From positions 81,475,538-81,539,537 of the forward strand of contig NC_044004.1 in NCBI RefSeq assembly GCF_900496995.4: 64,000 bases of DNA. Reading direction: 5' to 3'. Each line of letters starts with the position of its first letter. Positions within the stretch are counted from its first letter, which is position 1. Source of the stretch: Aquila chrysaetos chrysaetos. Its lineage: Eukaryota; Chordata; Aves; Accipitriformes; Accipitridae. The position numbers and the translations under genes were made by a program. Under the pieces are notes generated by a model that was given only the letters and a program-made list of their open reading frames with translations, searched no databases and was not told the DNA's origin. Shown piece by piece: positions 26,106 through 37,101 of the stretch.

Positions 26106-29100
26106 TGCTTGTGTTTTAATTTCCCAATTAATTGTGATTTTTGCATTGGAAAATGTGTGGTGTCTGTTTGGATTAAGAAGTCAGAGACACAGATGCAGTT
26201 TCTTACGAGCCGAATTTGCAGTTTGAAAATACGAGTGTTTGCTTTCGTTGTCTTTTGGTTAGTTCTGGACTGCCTTTCCTGAGGACCCAATTGCACAGCT
26301 TTTATGCTGTACTTTATTGATAGATTTGCTTTTATAGGTCCATATTTAGAAATGTTTTAGGTAGTCTGCACATTTCTGTAGCTCCCTTACTGTGTTTCAT
26401 ATGCTTAGCCTGTAACACAAGATGCTGTAAGAGCAGTTACTGTATGTTTAGCATTGCAAACTGTAAAACGCATTAAAGTTCATAAATAAGTAGCACTTAA
26501 AATAACGTACCAGTTTAAAAGCTTTCATATACATCTGTAGTGTTTTTAGGCTCTTACCCTGTGTTGAGCCCCAACTGAGAATAGTCCTTTATACCAGCAG
26601 AAAAGAAGGACCGAGGGGGCGGAGGAGAGGAGACAACTTCCAGCTTTCATGGGTCATGAAATGCAGAGCTGGATCGTTTCTCTGGTTCTGTGCCAGGGGC
26701 AGCGTAGTTGCAAGCCAGACCTGTAGCAGCGGCGTTGGTGTGGCAGTGATCCAGGAGTACCGCCTGTCGAAGGAGCGAGAGCGTATTCCTGGGTTTGTGA
26801 AAATTTCAGTGCTTCCTTTTGGGTGGCATTTTGCGATGTATTTGTAAACAAAAAGAAAAATAGTTAGGAGAGACCTCAGAGGTTTGGAATGTTTTGGTAA
26901 ACCCCAGAGGAAGCAAAAATGGTTTAGTCTGTTGGGAGGTTTTATATTTTGTCATATCACTTCTACCTACTTGTTTACTCATTTTTTCCACTAAATGCTA
27001 TTCCAGAAATCAGTTTGACTTCCATTTTAACTGTGCGCCTGCAGTAAGCTGTTTGACAACAGTGGAATTGCTACTAATTTCAGGTATGTAGAGAAGAAGA
27101 GAGATCAGCATATAAAGCATAATGAGGAGGAGGAGGATGGGGAGAATACATTTGCTAAATATCAGTTTGAAGATTTGGGAGGGGGCAGAGTTTTTTGCGG
27201 TTTGGGGTTTTTTTATTGTTGTGGATGTCCTTTTATAGCACAAATGTTTTAATACACTGCCTCCTGGTGGTGATTTGTAATGATGTTTTCTATTTAGGCG
27301 TGCACAAGAAGATGCTATTTGTTCTGAGCAGGAGGGAGCCCAGTGCTTTCATGCATTCACTTTGTTAATGTGAGCAGGGAACACAGAATATTTCAGAGGC
27401 TGAAAATGTCCATTTGCTGGGTGTTGAATGTACGCTATATACACATACCTGGAAGAATCAGATTGTTTCAGTTTTCTAAAAACAGGCTTTCGGGACACAG
27501 TTAAGAAAATAAACGTCTCCTAGAGTTGTGTATCAAGTCTGGAGTTCATTGTGTCAAAGATTAACTTTACAGTTTCTTCAGTGTGCTGTTAATCCCTTGT
27601 AGTGGATCATCTCATTGGACTGTGTGCTTGCAGAAAACAGAATTACTTCGTTCATTTCAGGGGTTTTCTTTCTTTCTTTCTTCTTAAATTTGTACAGTCA
27701 TACTTTATACATAGCTCATCTTAAGAAAAGGCCATTGGTAAAAAAAATTAACTGTATTAGTTGGAGAATTGATCCAAATTGCTTCAGGTGATTCAGTTTC
27801 TTTCCTCCTAACAAATTATTGGTAAAATTCAGACAGCTGTGGGTGAATGGGTTAAAATTTAGTTCAGTGCTGCAAGGTCTAACTGCTAAAGGTCTGGTTC
27901 CTGCAGGGAGAGCCGCTGTAGTAGAGGCCTGACATGCCTGTACAGGAGTATAGGGAGGTTTTGATTGCCATGAGGGGGAGACTTATCTGTCATGAGGACT
28001 ATCTATGCCTTGCATGAAAGGAATCCTACGATAGCAGACTAGAAGCCTTTCCTGTCTTCTCCCTCTCTTGCACAGATACCCGTGGCTGAGCAGAACAAGT
28101 TGCAGGATCTGCTTTCAAGACAGCATGCGTGTAAAATGAGGAGAACGCAGCAATTCTGCGTGCTCGTATGCTGCAGAACAGCAGTGCAAGACTGCTTGTT
28201 TCCAGCATGTTCTTGTCCAGACTCTGAGCCCAGGCAAAAGGCACTGCAGACAGTAAGTTTTGGGAAGAGGAGAACATGTAATCACAGACTGTGAGGGGAG
28301 GAGAATCAATCCAAAAAAGACAAGCTGATAGAAAACAGGGTTTACAAGGTGAAGAGAGAGCGGAGAGCAGTATTTCTTTATTTACAGAAATGTCTCATTC
28401 TTCCTTAAAGATGTTGCCAGCACCCAGCTATGGGGCTGGACCATCTTATGAACTAACTGGGAATTTGGCCCATGTAGCCTTTGTCATCATAATGACCTCT
28501 AATTAGTTAACGAAGTTAGATAGCTGAACGTGGCAAGTGGTTGGGACAAAGTTGCTTCCCTTAAAATAGCAAGGGCTGAGTAGCAAGGGCTGAGTCTGCC
28601 TAGCCACAAAAATATCCTCTGAAAAGTTGCATTAAATTGCAGTGTAGAATTTTTCGGGAATCTGACACACCTCGTGACAGCTAAGGGCCTAGGTCTTGTA
28701 ATGACTCACTTCTGCTATTCCCTGAACTCAGCCAATAGTGGAAGGATGCTTTCTTATGTCAGGGCAGAAGAAACAGCAGTGTGTATCACAGAGTACCCTG
28801 CTCACTGTCAGGTATTTCCCAATGTCCTAGCAAGCTGGTACAGGAGGAGAGGGGAGTGAAGTTTATTAATTAACAGCCCGCTGCATTGAGAGAGAGTTTG
28901 TGGCAAGCAAAACAACCCTGAGCTGGGAAGGAAGAGACCACTCCGCTCTTTCACCACTCCTTTTCCCACCCTTCTCAGGCATTCGGTATTGGCTCTCTGA
29001 GAAGACAGCTGCCCAGGACCGAGGCGCTGACAGTCACAGATCATTAAGTAACACATGTAGTCAAGGGACCATACTAGCAAGGAAGCAGCCTGATAGTGGA

Positions 29101-30955
29101 GGTAAGAGCCCATGTTTGTGTGCCTGACAGTTCATTTTATAAGCAAAGTTATTGCCCAAACATTGGTACCTAAACAGAAGTCAAACCCTTAGTAAAGACA
29201 GAGAAGAGAGTGCTCCCAAGCACACACCTGTCACCTTACAGCAAGACATCAACTTAAACACCATATACAACTGTTGCCGTGTCCTATGCCCTGGAGAGGG
29301 GGTAAGTACCAGAGCAAGAAGCCAGAGTTCAGCTCCAGGACCGATGGCAGGATTAAGGGTGCTTAACAGTTTCAGTGAAGAAAAAGTAAGTACATTAACA
29401 CATTCGTGAAGGAAGATGTTCGTGGACTATTGAGCTGTTGCCTCCCTTGCACAAGTCATTTGGGGGGATTATCGTAGAACGAAGCAACTGCAAAGATCAG
29501 GTGTCAATATTGTGTAGACGTGGCGATGCTACCTCAAGTACTGGTGGTAGGGCCTACTGCCCCATTTTTAGCATGTGTTTTCTTCTGGAGGATGTAATAC
29601 ATGTGCTTTCCATGGTGACTTTGTGAATCTCTCAGCCACTACTTCTAACACCCTGTACCAAAGAAATCCCAGCATGCTCTGCTAGGTGATGGATCTGCTG
29701 AGAATTACATGGAGTATGAGAAAAAATGGTAGGAGCCCCAGAGGCTGGTGTAGGAGGCAGCTCATGATCTGTGCTACTGTTACTCGCAAAGTGACAGAGG
29801 ATGTTAGGCGCAAGGAGCATCACTCTGATGGGTGTCACAGAAAATCTGAATTCTGCCTGGAGTGAGAGGGATTTGTGAAACTGAGCCCAGTGTAAGGGCT
29901 GGTAGACACAGGGTGAGATTTGGCACTTGAGTTCTCCCTGGTTCTCCACGTATCCCTGGAACATGCCTTCATGTTGTCTGTCACCAATGTCCTCCTGCTC
30001 TGCAGGCATGTCCTTCCTACCCAGGGTACTCTTCTCCTTTCCCTGTGATACCTTACTAACCCATCTGTCCCTGAACTATCAGAGTGTCCTGTTTTAACAG
30101 GATTCACTTCTAGCAGCTCTCCTTGCACAGCCTCTGTGCTGTGTCGAGCTTGAACTTTCTTTCCCTTGTGAGAAAATCTCTGTCTTGAACTCAGTTTTCA
30201 CCCTCACGCTGTATGTTTCCTTGTGCCCCCATTTCCAAGGTTTGTAGGTGATGCCTTTGCTTCTCAGTGCCCCAAAGCAGGGATTCGTGAACATCAGGAG
30301 CTTGGCGTGTTCTCGGCACTCTTATTTGGTTAAGTTCCTCAGGCAAAATGGGCACCTGAAGATCTGCTCCCTGGCCTGAGCTAGAGATTTAGCATGACCT
30401 GAGAGCATGGCTACTCTGCGGTTCAACTGTGACTGCTGCTGGGCATACACTGAAGTGAAATCGTAAGTGCCTTGGACACTTCAAAAATCATGAGATGTAG
30501 GCACTGCTGTAGAAGGGGTAGGAGTTGTGCAGCACTTTTACAATCACAAGTTTGGGCGTAGCCCCTGTTCCTGCTTCAGGTTCCAGAGGCATTGCTAAGG
30601 GGTGTAGCTTTTATATTTATTTTTCCTTGTGTAGGAGTTCCTGTTAGAAGGGCTGCTTGACAGCCCATCTGGAGCGGAGCAGGTTCTCCTTGGGATGGAG
30701 TTAGTGGGCTGGAAGGCCTGAATGCTGAATTCCCGTTTTGTTTCAAAAGTCTGGTCTCCAGAGTCTCTGGCGTATTCAAATGTTGATGCTCACATTGCAG
30801 TCTTACATCTTTCTCCAGGATAATGCTATTTCAAAAGGTGCCTCCTCTCCCCGCTCCAGATACTTATTCCCACTTTTGATCACAGTTGAAAGCTGGGGTT
30901 TTTTAAAGAGATGGGTTTTTTAACTCAGATCATTTTACTGGTCTATTTTTGCAAG
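26106..30955. other. Intergenic DNA between CAMK2D and the provirus
   Basis: No conserved coding exon recognised. Composition is mixed, with a GC-richer patch at 26580-26800. A 14-base unit, TAGCAAGGGCTGAG, is repeated twice in tandem at 28566-28593. Many open frames of 60-125 codons occur on both strands at 28.0-30.9 kb, but they overlap each other and have no domains. Several good GTAAG sites (29102, 29301, 29387) could belong to a non-coding transcript; this is only a suggestion. Confidence 0.5.
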
Positions 30956-30960
30956 GTTAC
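30956..30960. repeat. Target-site duplication, left copy (GTTAC)
   Basis: Identical to 37643-37647 on the other side of the provirus. Five bases fits retroviral integration of this class. Confidence 0.93.
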
Positions 30961-31518
30961 TGTGGTGGGTTGACCCTGGCTGGGTGCCAGGTGCCCACCA
31001 AAGCCGCTCTATCACTCCCCCTCCTCAGCTGGACAGCGGGGAGAAAATACATCAAAAGGCTCATGGGTCAAGGTAAGGACAGCTTAATAAAGTGAAAGCA
31101 AAGAAAAACAAATGACGTTATTCTCTACTTCCCATCAGCAGGCGATGTCAAGCCGCTTCCTGGGAAGCAGGGCTTCAGTACGCATAGCGGTTGCTCCAGA
31201 AGACAAAAATGCCCCCCTTCCGTCTCCTTTTACTTAGCTTTTATATCTGAGCTGACGTCATATGGTATGGAATACCTGTTTGGTTAGTTTAGGTCCGCTG
31301 TCCTGGTTATGCCCCCTCCCAAGATCTTGCCCAGCCTCAGCCTGCCGTTGAGGGGGGCAGAAATGTTGGAGAGACAGCCTTGATGCTGTGCCAGCGCTGC
31401 TCAGCAGTAGCCAAAGCACTGGTGTGTTATCGACACCTTTCTAGCTACCGATGCAGAGCACAGCACTACGAGGGCTGCTATGGGGAGAATTAACTCCATC
31501 TCAGCCAGACCCAGTACA
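30961..31518 (-). repeat. 3' LTR of the provirus
   Basis: 558 bases with TG...CA ends. It aligns with 37102-37642 with about 11 substitutions, two single-base gaps and one 15-base gap. On the minus strand it carries a full CRE palindrome TGACGTCA (31260-31253) followed within seven bases by TATAAAAG (31246-31239), the expected U3 promoter layout. Confidence 0.95.
31239..31260 (-). promoter_or_regulatory. LTR U3 promoter: CRE plus TATA box
   Basis: On the minus strand TGACGTCA is followed by GCTCAGA and then TATAAAAG. The same arrangement is intact in the other LTR at 37379-37400. CRE is the known binding site of CREB/ATF factors; activity here is inferred. Confidence 0.7.
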
Positions 31519-31540
31519 ATCTCCACCCCTTATTCCATAC
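31519..31540 (-). other. Polypurine tract next to the 3' LTR
   Basis: On the minus strand a GGAATAAGGGGTGGAGAT run lies directly before the LTR start, the expected plus-strand primer position for reverse transcription. Confidence 0.75.
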
Positions 31541-31966
31541 CATTTGCGTCATGCTCAGGTGCCATATAATTTAATACACATATCTTCTAACCACACCATT
31601 GTATTTAATTCTCATTGCTGAAATCCCTTCTTAGCAACACTTAAAACTGAAACTGCATACTTAAACCGCTTTTATACTCAACATGCAGATTTATACATTC
31701 TTATTAATTACTATCCCCTGTCCTTTAACAGATAGATATTCCATGGGCTTCTTCCACTCCTCCAGGTGTTCACAAACAGGTTATGACTTGGGCCCCATCC
31801 GTCAAGATGAGCAGTCAGGACAGGAGAAGCAATATGTTCGATTGTTGGGCACCCAACACCGGCTCGGTTTGGGTCTCCGTTGCACTCACCTGGTTCCTTG
31901 CGAAGTTCACTCCTCTGCAGTTCAGGTCATTCCTGCTACATTACTACCTACAACATACAACTCACA
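31541..31966 (-). other. Provirus 3' non-coding segment, no env
   Basis: About 430 bases between the end of the integrase frame and the polypurine tract. No long minus-strand frame and nothing envelope-like (no signal peptide, fusion peptide or membrane anchor). The plus-strand frames at 31683-32214 are antisense shadows. Confidence 0.7.
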
Positions 31967-32371
31967 TCACAGATTATTTTTCCCCCAAGGTAAATGTCCT
32001 TGAGGCGCACGCTGGGTCTCCCCATCCTTCCGCATTACCCGCCAAGTACACCCAGGTCCTTGAGCAAAGACGATCCCACGAATGGGTTTGCCTTTTCCCA
32101 TGGGAGGAGAAATCCACACTGCCTTCCCCAGCCACTTCCCCATGTGCACTATGGGGACCTTATCTCCTGCCACAGTATGTAGGGGTTTTGTTTGGGCAGG
32201 ACCAGGACGGTTAGCAGATCCTCTGGTGTTAACGAGCCAAGTGGCTTCTGCTAAATTTGTATCCCAATGCTTCCAAGCCCCATTGCCTAGCGCTCTCAAC
32301 ATAGTCTTTAACAGTCCATTGTATCTCTCAATTCTTCTGGATGCTTCTGGGTGATAGGGGATGTGGTACAC
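31967..32371 (-). pseudogene. pol: Provirus integrase, C-terminal part (broken pol)
   Basis: A 134-codon minus-strand frame. Near its start, residue E15 sits in the RRIERYNG context that holds the third acidic residue of the retroviral DDE integrase core. The rest is a basic, Trp-containing C-terminal region. It shares a frame with the 32713-32504 piece but is separated from it by a stop, so integrase is interrupted. It lies directly before the non-coding 3' segment. Confidence 0.85.
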
Positions 32372-32503
32372 CCACTCAATGCTGTGTTTCTTTGCCCAGG
32401 AGCTTATGAGGTTATTTCGGAAATGAGTCCCGTTGTCCGATTCAATTCTTTCTGGGGTACCGTGTCGCCATAAAATTTGCCTTTCGAGGCCTAAGATGGT
32501 GTT

Positions 32504-32713
32504 TCAGGCAGTGGCATGGTTTACAGGATATGTTTCTAGCCAACCAGTAGTTGCTTCCACCATGGTGAGTATGTAGCGCTTGCCTTGACGTGTTCGTGGC
32601 AGTGGTCCGATGTAGTCAATTTGCCAGGCCTCGCCATATCGAAAACTCAGCCACCGCCCTCTGTTCCACGGAGACTTTACTCTGGTGGCTCGCTTGACTG
32701 CAGCACGTTTCAC
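32504..32713 (-). pseudogene. pol: Provirus integrase core, N-terminal part (broken pol)
   Basis: A 69-codon minus-strand frame with the WQIDYIG motif. D33 is the first acidic residue of the integrase DDE triad. The frame ends in a stop at 32504, and the second acidic residue (DNGTHF context) lies beyond it, around 32440. It overlaps the end of the RNase H frame (33602-32616) in a different frame, marking one frameshift between the zinc finger and the catalytic core. Confidence 0.85.
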
Positions 32714-33602
32714 ATTCGTGAGTGACCTGTGTAATGGCCTCCGTGGTCAGGTCCACCCCTCGATCACGAGCCCATCTGTATGTTGCATCCCTCCCTAGAT
32801 GTCCCGATGTGTCATGGGCCCCTTGAGCTACAAATAGCTCAGCCTTGCACTCCCAGTCCAGGTCCACCTGAGCTACTTCTATTTTGGCAGCCTTGTCTAC
32901 CTGTTCATTATTTCGATGTTCTTCAGTGGCACGGCTTTTGGGCATGTGAGCATCTTCATGACGTACCTTTAGAGCCATGTGTTCTACATGGGCAGCGATG
33001 TCCTGCCACAGTGCAGCTGCCCAGATGGGTTTACCCCTGCGTTGCCAATTGGTATTCTTCCACTGCTGTAGCCGCCCCCATAGGGCATTAGCCACCATCC
33101 AGGAGTCGGTATAGAGAGAGAATACCGGCCAATTTTCTCGTTCGGCAATATCTAGGGCTAGTGGGATGGCTTTCACTTCTGCAAACTGACTTGACTCACC
33201 TTCTCCTTCAGTGGCCTCAACGACTTGTCGTGCGGGACTCCACGCAGCAGCTTTCCGCTTCCGATGGTTCCCTGCCACACGACAGGATCCATCGGTAAAC
33301 AAAGCATAACGCCTTCCATCTTCTGATATCTCATTGTATGGTGGTGCCTCTTGGGCACGAGCCACCTCCTCAGGCGATGCTCCAAAATCTCTGCCTTCTG
33401 GCCAGTCCGTGATCTCTTCCGGAATTCCCGGGCGGTTGGATTTCCCCAGCCGAGCTCGTGGCGTGATCAACGCTATCCGCTTACTCCACGTAGCGCCAGT
33501 TGCACGGTGTGTAGAGGGGACGTTTCCTTTGAACATCCGGCGTAGCACGGGCAATCGTGGTGCCGAGAGGAGATACGCTTCTGTACCGACAACTTCTGAC
33601 AC
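32616..33602 (-). pseudogene. pol: Provirus RNase H and integrase zinc finger (broken pol)
   Basis: A 328-codon minus-strand frame. RNase H runs from about residue 98 to 245 with all four metal ligands in place: D104 (LFTDGS), E142 (AEVKA), D166 (YTDS) and D236 (VDKAAK). An integrase HHCC zinc-binding motif follows: H263, H268, C297 and C300. The N-terminal 90 residues are the RT connection region. It is in the same frame as RT and protease. After about residue 305 the frame drifts off integrase, consistent with the shift noted at 32.6-32.7 kb. Confidence 0.92.
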
Positions 33603-33902
33603 GGCTCAAGCCCCTTCATATGCTGCTAGTATCTCTTTTTCAGTCGGGGTGTAGTGGGCTTCTGATCCTCGGTACCCCCGGCTCCAAAACCCTAATGGTC
33701 GACCTCGGGTTTCTCCTGGTGTTTTCTGCCAGAGGCTCCAGGTGAGACCATGCTCCCCAGCTGCGGTGTAGAGTACATTTTGTACATCTGGTCCTGTCTG
33801 GACAGGGCCAAGAGCTACGGCACGAGCTGTTTCCTGTCTGATATGCTCAAAGGCTTGTTGTTGCTCCGGGCCCCATTCAAAATAGTTCTTTTTGCGGGTT
33901 AC

Positions 33903-34550
33903 TCAATAGAGAGGGCTCACAAGCTGACTATAACCTGGAATATGCATTCTCCAGAACCCCACGAGGCCTAGGAAAGCTTGTGTTTCTTTCTCATTAGCAG
34001 GTGGAGACATAGTTGCTATCTTGTTAACCACAGCCGTAGGCACATGACGGCGTCCATCCTGCCATTTTATTCCCAAGAACTCAATCTCCTGTGCGGGTGC
34101 CTTGACCTTGCTTTTCTTTACGGTGAAACCAGCTTTCAGAAGCATCTGAATTACTCTTTTTCCTTTCTCAAACACTTCTTCTGCCTCATTGCCCCGCACG
34201 ATGATGTCATCTATGTATTGTAAATGTTCGGGGGCATCGCCTTGTTCCAGTGCCATTTGGATTAGTCCGTGACAAATGGTAGGGCTGTGCTTCCCCCCCT
34301 GGGGCAGTCGATTCCAGGTGTATTGGACACCTCTCCACGTGAAAGCAAACCGTGGCCTGCGCTCTGCTGCCAAAGGAATGGAGAAAAATGCATTGGCAAT
34401 ATCAATTGTAGCGTACCACGTGGCTGCCTTTGATGCCAGTTCATGTTGGAGCTCTAACGTGTCTGGTACAGCAGCACTCGGTGGCGGTGTCACTTCGTTC
34501 AGGCCGCGATAATCTACCGTTAACCTCCACCCTCCATCAGACTTTTGCAC
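33903..34550 (-). pseudogene. pol: Provirus reverse transcriptase, palm and fingers (broken pol)
   Basis: A 215-codon minus-strand frame. Catalytic aspartates are D50 (ATIDIANAFF) and the YIDD box at residues 112-115; RLPQGGKHSP (81-90) and the FLGIKW block are also present. It ends at an in-frame TGA after SPLY, with recognisable pol sequence continuing in the same frame, so this is a point nonsense mutation rather than a natural gene end. Confidence 0.93.
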
Positions 34551-34706
34551 TGGCCATATAGGACTATTAAAAGGTGAATGAGTCTTGCTGGTGACTCCTG
34601 GCTCTCCAGCTGATCAGTCAGCTCACGGATGGGAGCCAGGGAGTCTCGGTTTGTGCGATATTGCCGCCGGCACACCGTCCCGGTAGCAGTTGGCACCTGC
34701 TGTTCT

Positions 34707-35093
34707 TCAGCTCGCAGTGATCCCGCAATGAAGGGATCTTCCGAGAGGCCAGGCAGGGTAGGTAGCTGTTTGGTTTTCTCTGTGTTTACAGTGGCTATAC
34801 CAAAAACCCATCAGTACCCCTTTGGGTCCTAGAACTACCCTCTCTTGAGGTAGTCTATGCCAAGGATACAAGGGGCCTCTGGGCCGGTCACAATGGGGTG
34901 CTTTTCCCACTTGTCCCGTCAAGCTCACTTCAGCCTCCAATACAGTCAATTCTTGGCATCCCCCTGTCACACCAGAGATCCAGATGGGTTCTGTGCCCCT
35001 GTACCCTGATGGCACCAGGGTATGCTGTGCACCAGTGTCTGCCAAAGCCTTACACTTCTGTGGGTCTGATGTGCCAGGCCATCGAATCCACAC
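34707..35093 (-). pseudogene. pro: Provirus aspartic protease region
   Basis: A 128-codon minus-strand frame with the retroviral protease active-site motif LADTGAQHTLV (D19-T20-G21). The frame is shared with the preceding gag-end frame and the following RT frame, but a stop near 35148 separates it from gag. After about residue 75 the sequence becomes Arg/Pro-rich and less protease-like, so the protease may be short or damaged. Confidence 0.8.
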
Positions 35094-35147
35094 AGTCCAG
35101 TATATCCAGTCATCCCTTTCCTCCTCCTGGCCAAAGGCAGGGACCCT

Positions 35148-35681
35148 CTATTGCTGTTCCTCATCAGAGTATTCACTGTCTGACCCTTGCGGTGCCAGAC
35201 CAGAAGTCCCCTCACCAGAATGAAGGGAGGTGGTTTCAGTTCTTCTATGCCTGGAGGATTGCCGATTGCTTTCTTGGGCCTCTACAGCAACTACGCTGAC
35301 AGCCTTCTTCTCGGGTGACCCCTTCTTAACGGCTGTCTTCCCTCTCAGTTCACGTACACAGGCCTCCAGCTTAAAGGTGGGTTCGCCATCCCGCTTCCTC
35401 ACGTCCTCCCCGTGGTCACGCAGGAAGAACCAGAGTGCACCACGTGGCATACGCCTTGGGCTCCCTTTCCCTCTGACGGGGGCAGGAGAGGACTCATTTC
35501 TTGGAGCGTCCCTAACAGCCAAGGCACTGTCCTCTAGGGATGAGGAGACGCAGAGATTTTCTTCAAAGTTTTGGAGCCAAGACGACACTTTTTCCACAGT
35601 TGGTGTTTCTATATCTGGGCAATACATCACTGCCAAGCTGTTAGAGTACAATGCTGGACACCTTGAGTCGCCTTTCTCCAC
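35148..35681 (-). pseudogene. gag: Provirus gag, C-terminal part in a second frame
   Basis: A 177-codon minus-strand frame overlapping the end of the 435-codon gag frame by 55 bases. It is hydrophilic, rich in Ser/Glu/Arg, and ends in the acidic SDSEYSDEEQQ just before protease. No CCHC zinc knuckle is visible. The switch from the first gag frame is of the -1 type. Whether this is programmed frameshifting or a fixed indel cannot be told from one copy. Confidence 0.65.
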
Positions 35682-36934
35682 GTGGCCTGTGTGCAGAGGA
35701 CATCCTCTGGATCTTTGGAGACCTCCTCATCATCTAGATCACTGTAGAGGACTTCCAGCACTGCTAACTCTCTCAGGTCCTGGATGCCTTCATCTGCGGT
35801 AGTCCACTTTCCTGAGGAGTTCACAAGATCTTCCTTGAACGGATATCTTGCCCTCACACTTGAGAAGAGCCAGCTCCAGAGACTGCAAATTGCTGCCTCT
35901 TTTCCAATTCCTCTTTCAATTCCACGGTTTCTAGCGAGGGATCCCAGCTGTTGGGCTTCCTTGCCTTCCAGTTGCTGACTGTCGGCCCCATTATCCCAGC
36001 ATCGGAGCAGCCAGGTAGCAATCCACTCACCTGGTTGGCAGCTGTAGTCTTGCAGCAAGTCTCGAAGTTCTGAGGAGGTCAGGGACCGGGTAGTTTCCGC
36101 TTCCTTTTTAAGTTCTCTCACTCCTTCCTCCAATTTCTTTGTCGAAGGACCGGCTTCTAAATTAAACCTTTCTTCTTCTTCTTCTTCCCTTACTAATCGA
36201 TGATATGGACCTTTTGATCTCCTTGTCCACTGTTTCTTTTTCACTACTGGGGCAATTACTGTAGTTGTTGTTGTTGTTGTTTGGGTCCCTATCTCGAGCA
36301 TGGTGTCCTCAGATGCAGTCTGGGTCCCTGCCTCAACCGTGGTCCTCTGAGAGTGTTGAACTATGGCTCGGTAGGCATAGGCCAGGCCCCAGTACAGTGT
36401 GAGAAGCTGCTGGTTTTCATTGGGATAGGCGAGGCACCCTTCTATCAGGTGGCACGCCAGTTGGCCAGGGTTGCTTGCCTGTTCGGGTGTAAAGTCCCGG
36501 ATTATGGGAGGTGATAACCATCCTAGGAATCTGCCCAAATCCTTCCATGTACCCTGCCACCCAGGGACCAGTCGCTGGAGAGCACGTTTCAGTATTGCCT
36601 CACCTGAAACTTGTCTTCTCTTATACCAGGACGAGACCAGATTCCACAATACCCATAATATACCACCAGTATTAATTATTAGTATTGAACAGCTCACATA
36701 AGGGTGAACAAGGACCTCGGGAGCCTGCATAATAAAACCGTCCACATCAATGCCCAGTAGGGAGAGGGAGATGAATTCCCTCATCTCCTCCACAAGATAG
36801 CTCCCACAACACAGCAAAGCCATCAGTGCCGGGACATAGCCATTATTTGTATTAGCATGGTCCCAAGTTCCTTCATTCTCCCCACAAGATAGTTCCCACA
36901 GCATAGTAAAGCCATCAGTGCCAGTGCAAAGCAC
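35627..36934 (-). CDS. gag: Provirus gag, main open frame (435 codons)
   Basis: The longest open frame in the window. The first 85 residues include two tandem copies of a block encoded by the duplicated leader DNA (36778-36968). Later parts show a Trp-rich helical stretch, a run of Thr coded by an (ACA)n tract near 36256-36276, a run of Glu coded by (GAA)n near 36171-36186, and then a capsid-like helical region. No nucleocapsid zinc knuckle. Gag is identified by position (primer site to protease) and composition rather than by a conserved motif. The true start may be downstream of the listed ATG because the repeats look like leader sequence. Confidence 0.7.
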   Translation of the reverse strand: MLCTGTDGFTMLWELSCGENEGTWDHANTNNGYVPALMALLCCGSYLVEEMREFISLSLLGIDVDGFIMQAPEVLVHPYVSCSILIINTGGILWVLWNLVSSWYKRRQVSGEAILKRALQRLVPGWQGTWKDLGRFLGWLSPPIIRDFTPEQASNPGQLACHLIEGCLAYPNENQQLLTLYWGLAYAYRAIVQHSQRTTVEAGTQTASEDTMLEIGTQTTTTTTTVIAPVVKKKQWTRRSKGPYHRLVREEEEEERFNLEAGPSTKKLEEGVRELKKEAETTRSLTSSELRDLLQDYSCQPGEWIATWLLRCWDNGADSQQLEGKEAQQLGSLARNRGIERGIGKEAAICSLWSWLFSSVRARYPFKEDLVNSSGKWTTADEGIQDLRELAVLEVLYSDLDDEEVSKDPEDVLCTQATWRKATQGVQHCTLTAWQ

Positions 36935-36968
36935 GTAGCCGTTATTTGCATTACCATGTTCCCAAACT
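36778..36968 (-). repeat. Tandem duplication of about 92-99 bp in the provirus leader/gag start
   Basis: Two units share CACAAGATAG, AAAGCCATCAGTGCC and ATTTG.ATTA.CATG blocks. The first block is 92 bases apart and the last about 99, the difference being a short insertion in the upper unit. Confidence 0.85.
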
Positions 36969-37075
36969 CAGCAAAATCGAGATAAGCAAGCGGGCAACAA
37001 GCTCCGTGACCTGCACAGGAGCTTGCCACTTAATAACTAGCTATGGCACGCTTAATGCAAAACTGCCGTTGTCGA

Positions 37076-37093
37076 ACCCCACGTTGGGTGCCA
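37076..37093 (-). other. Primer binding site, lysine-tRNA-like
   Basis: The minus strand reads TGGCACCCAACGTGGGGT, differing at two of 18 positions from the site complementary to tRNA-Lys(1,2) known in several retroviruses. It starts eight bases after the 5' LTR end, as expected. Confidence 0.8.
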
Positions 37094-37101
37094 AAAAGGA
37101 C

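Noticed and set aside
28026..30294. Cluster of overlapping 60-125 codon frames on both strands
   Set aside because: Mutually overlapping, no domains; GC-richer DNA simply has fewer stops.
31541..31966. Possible env or dUTPase gene in the provirus
   Set aside because: Too short and without any membrane, fusion or nucleotide-binding motif.
31683..32354. Several plus-strand frames inside the provirus
   Set aside because: Antisense shadows of integrase and the 3' segment.
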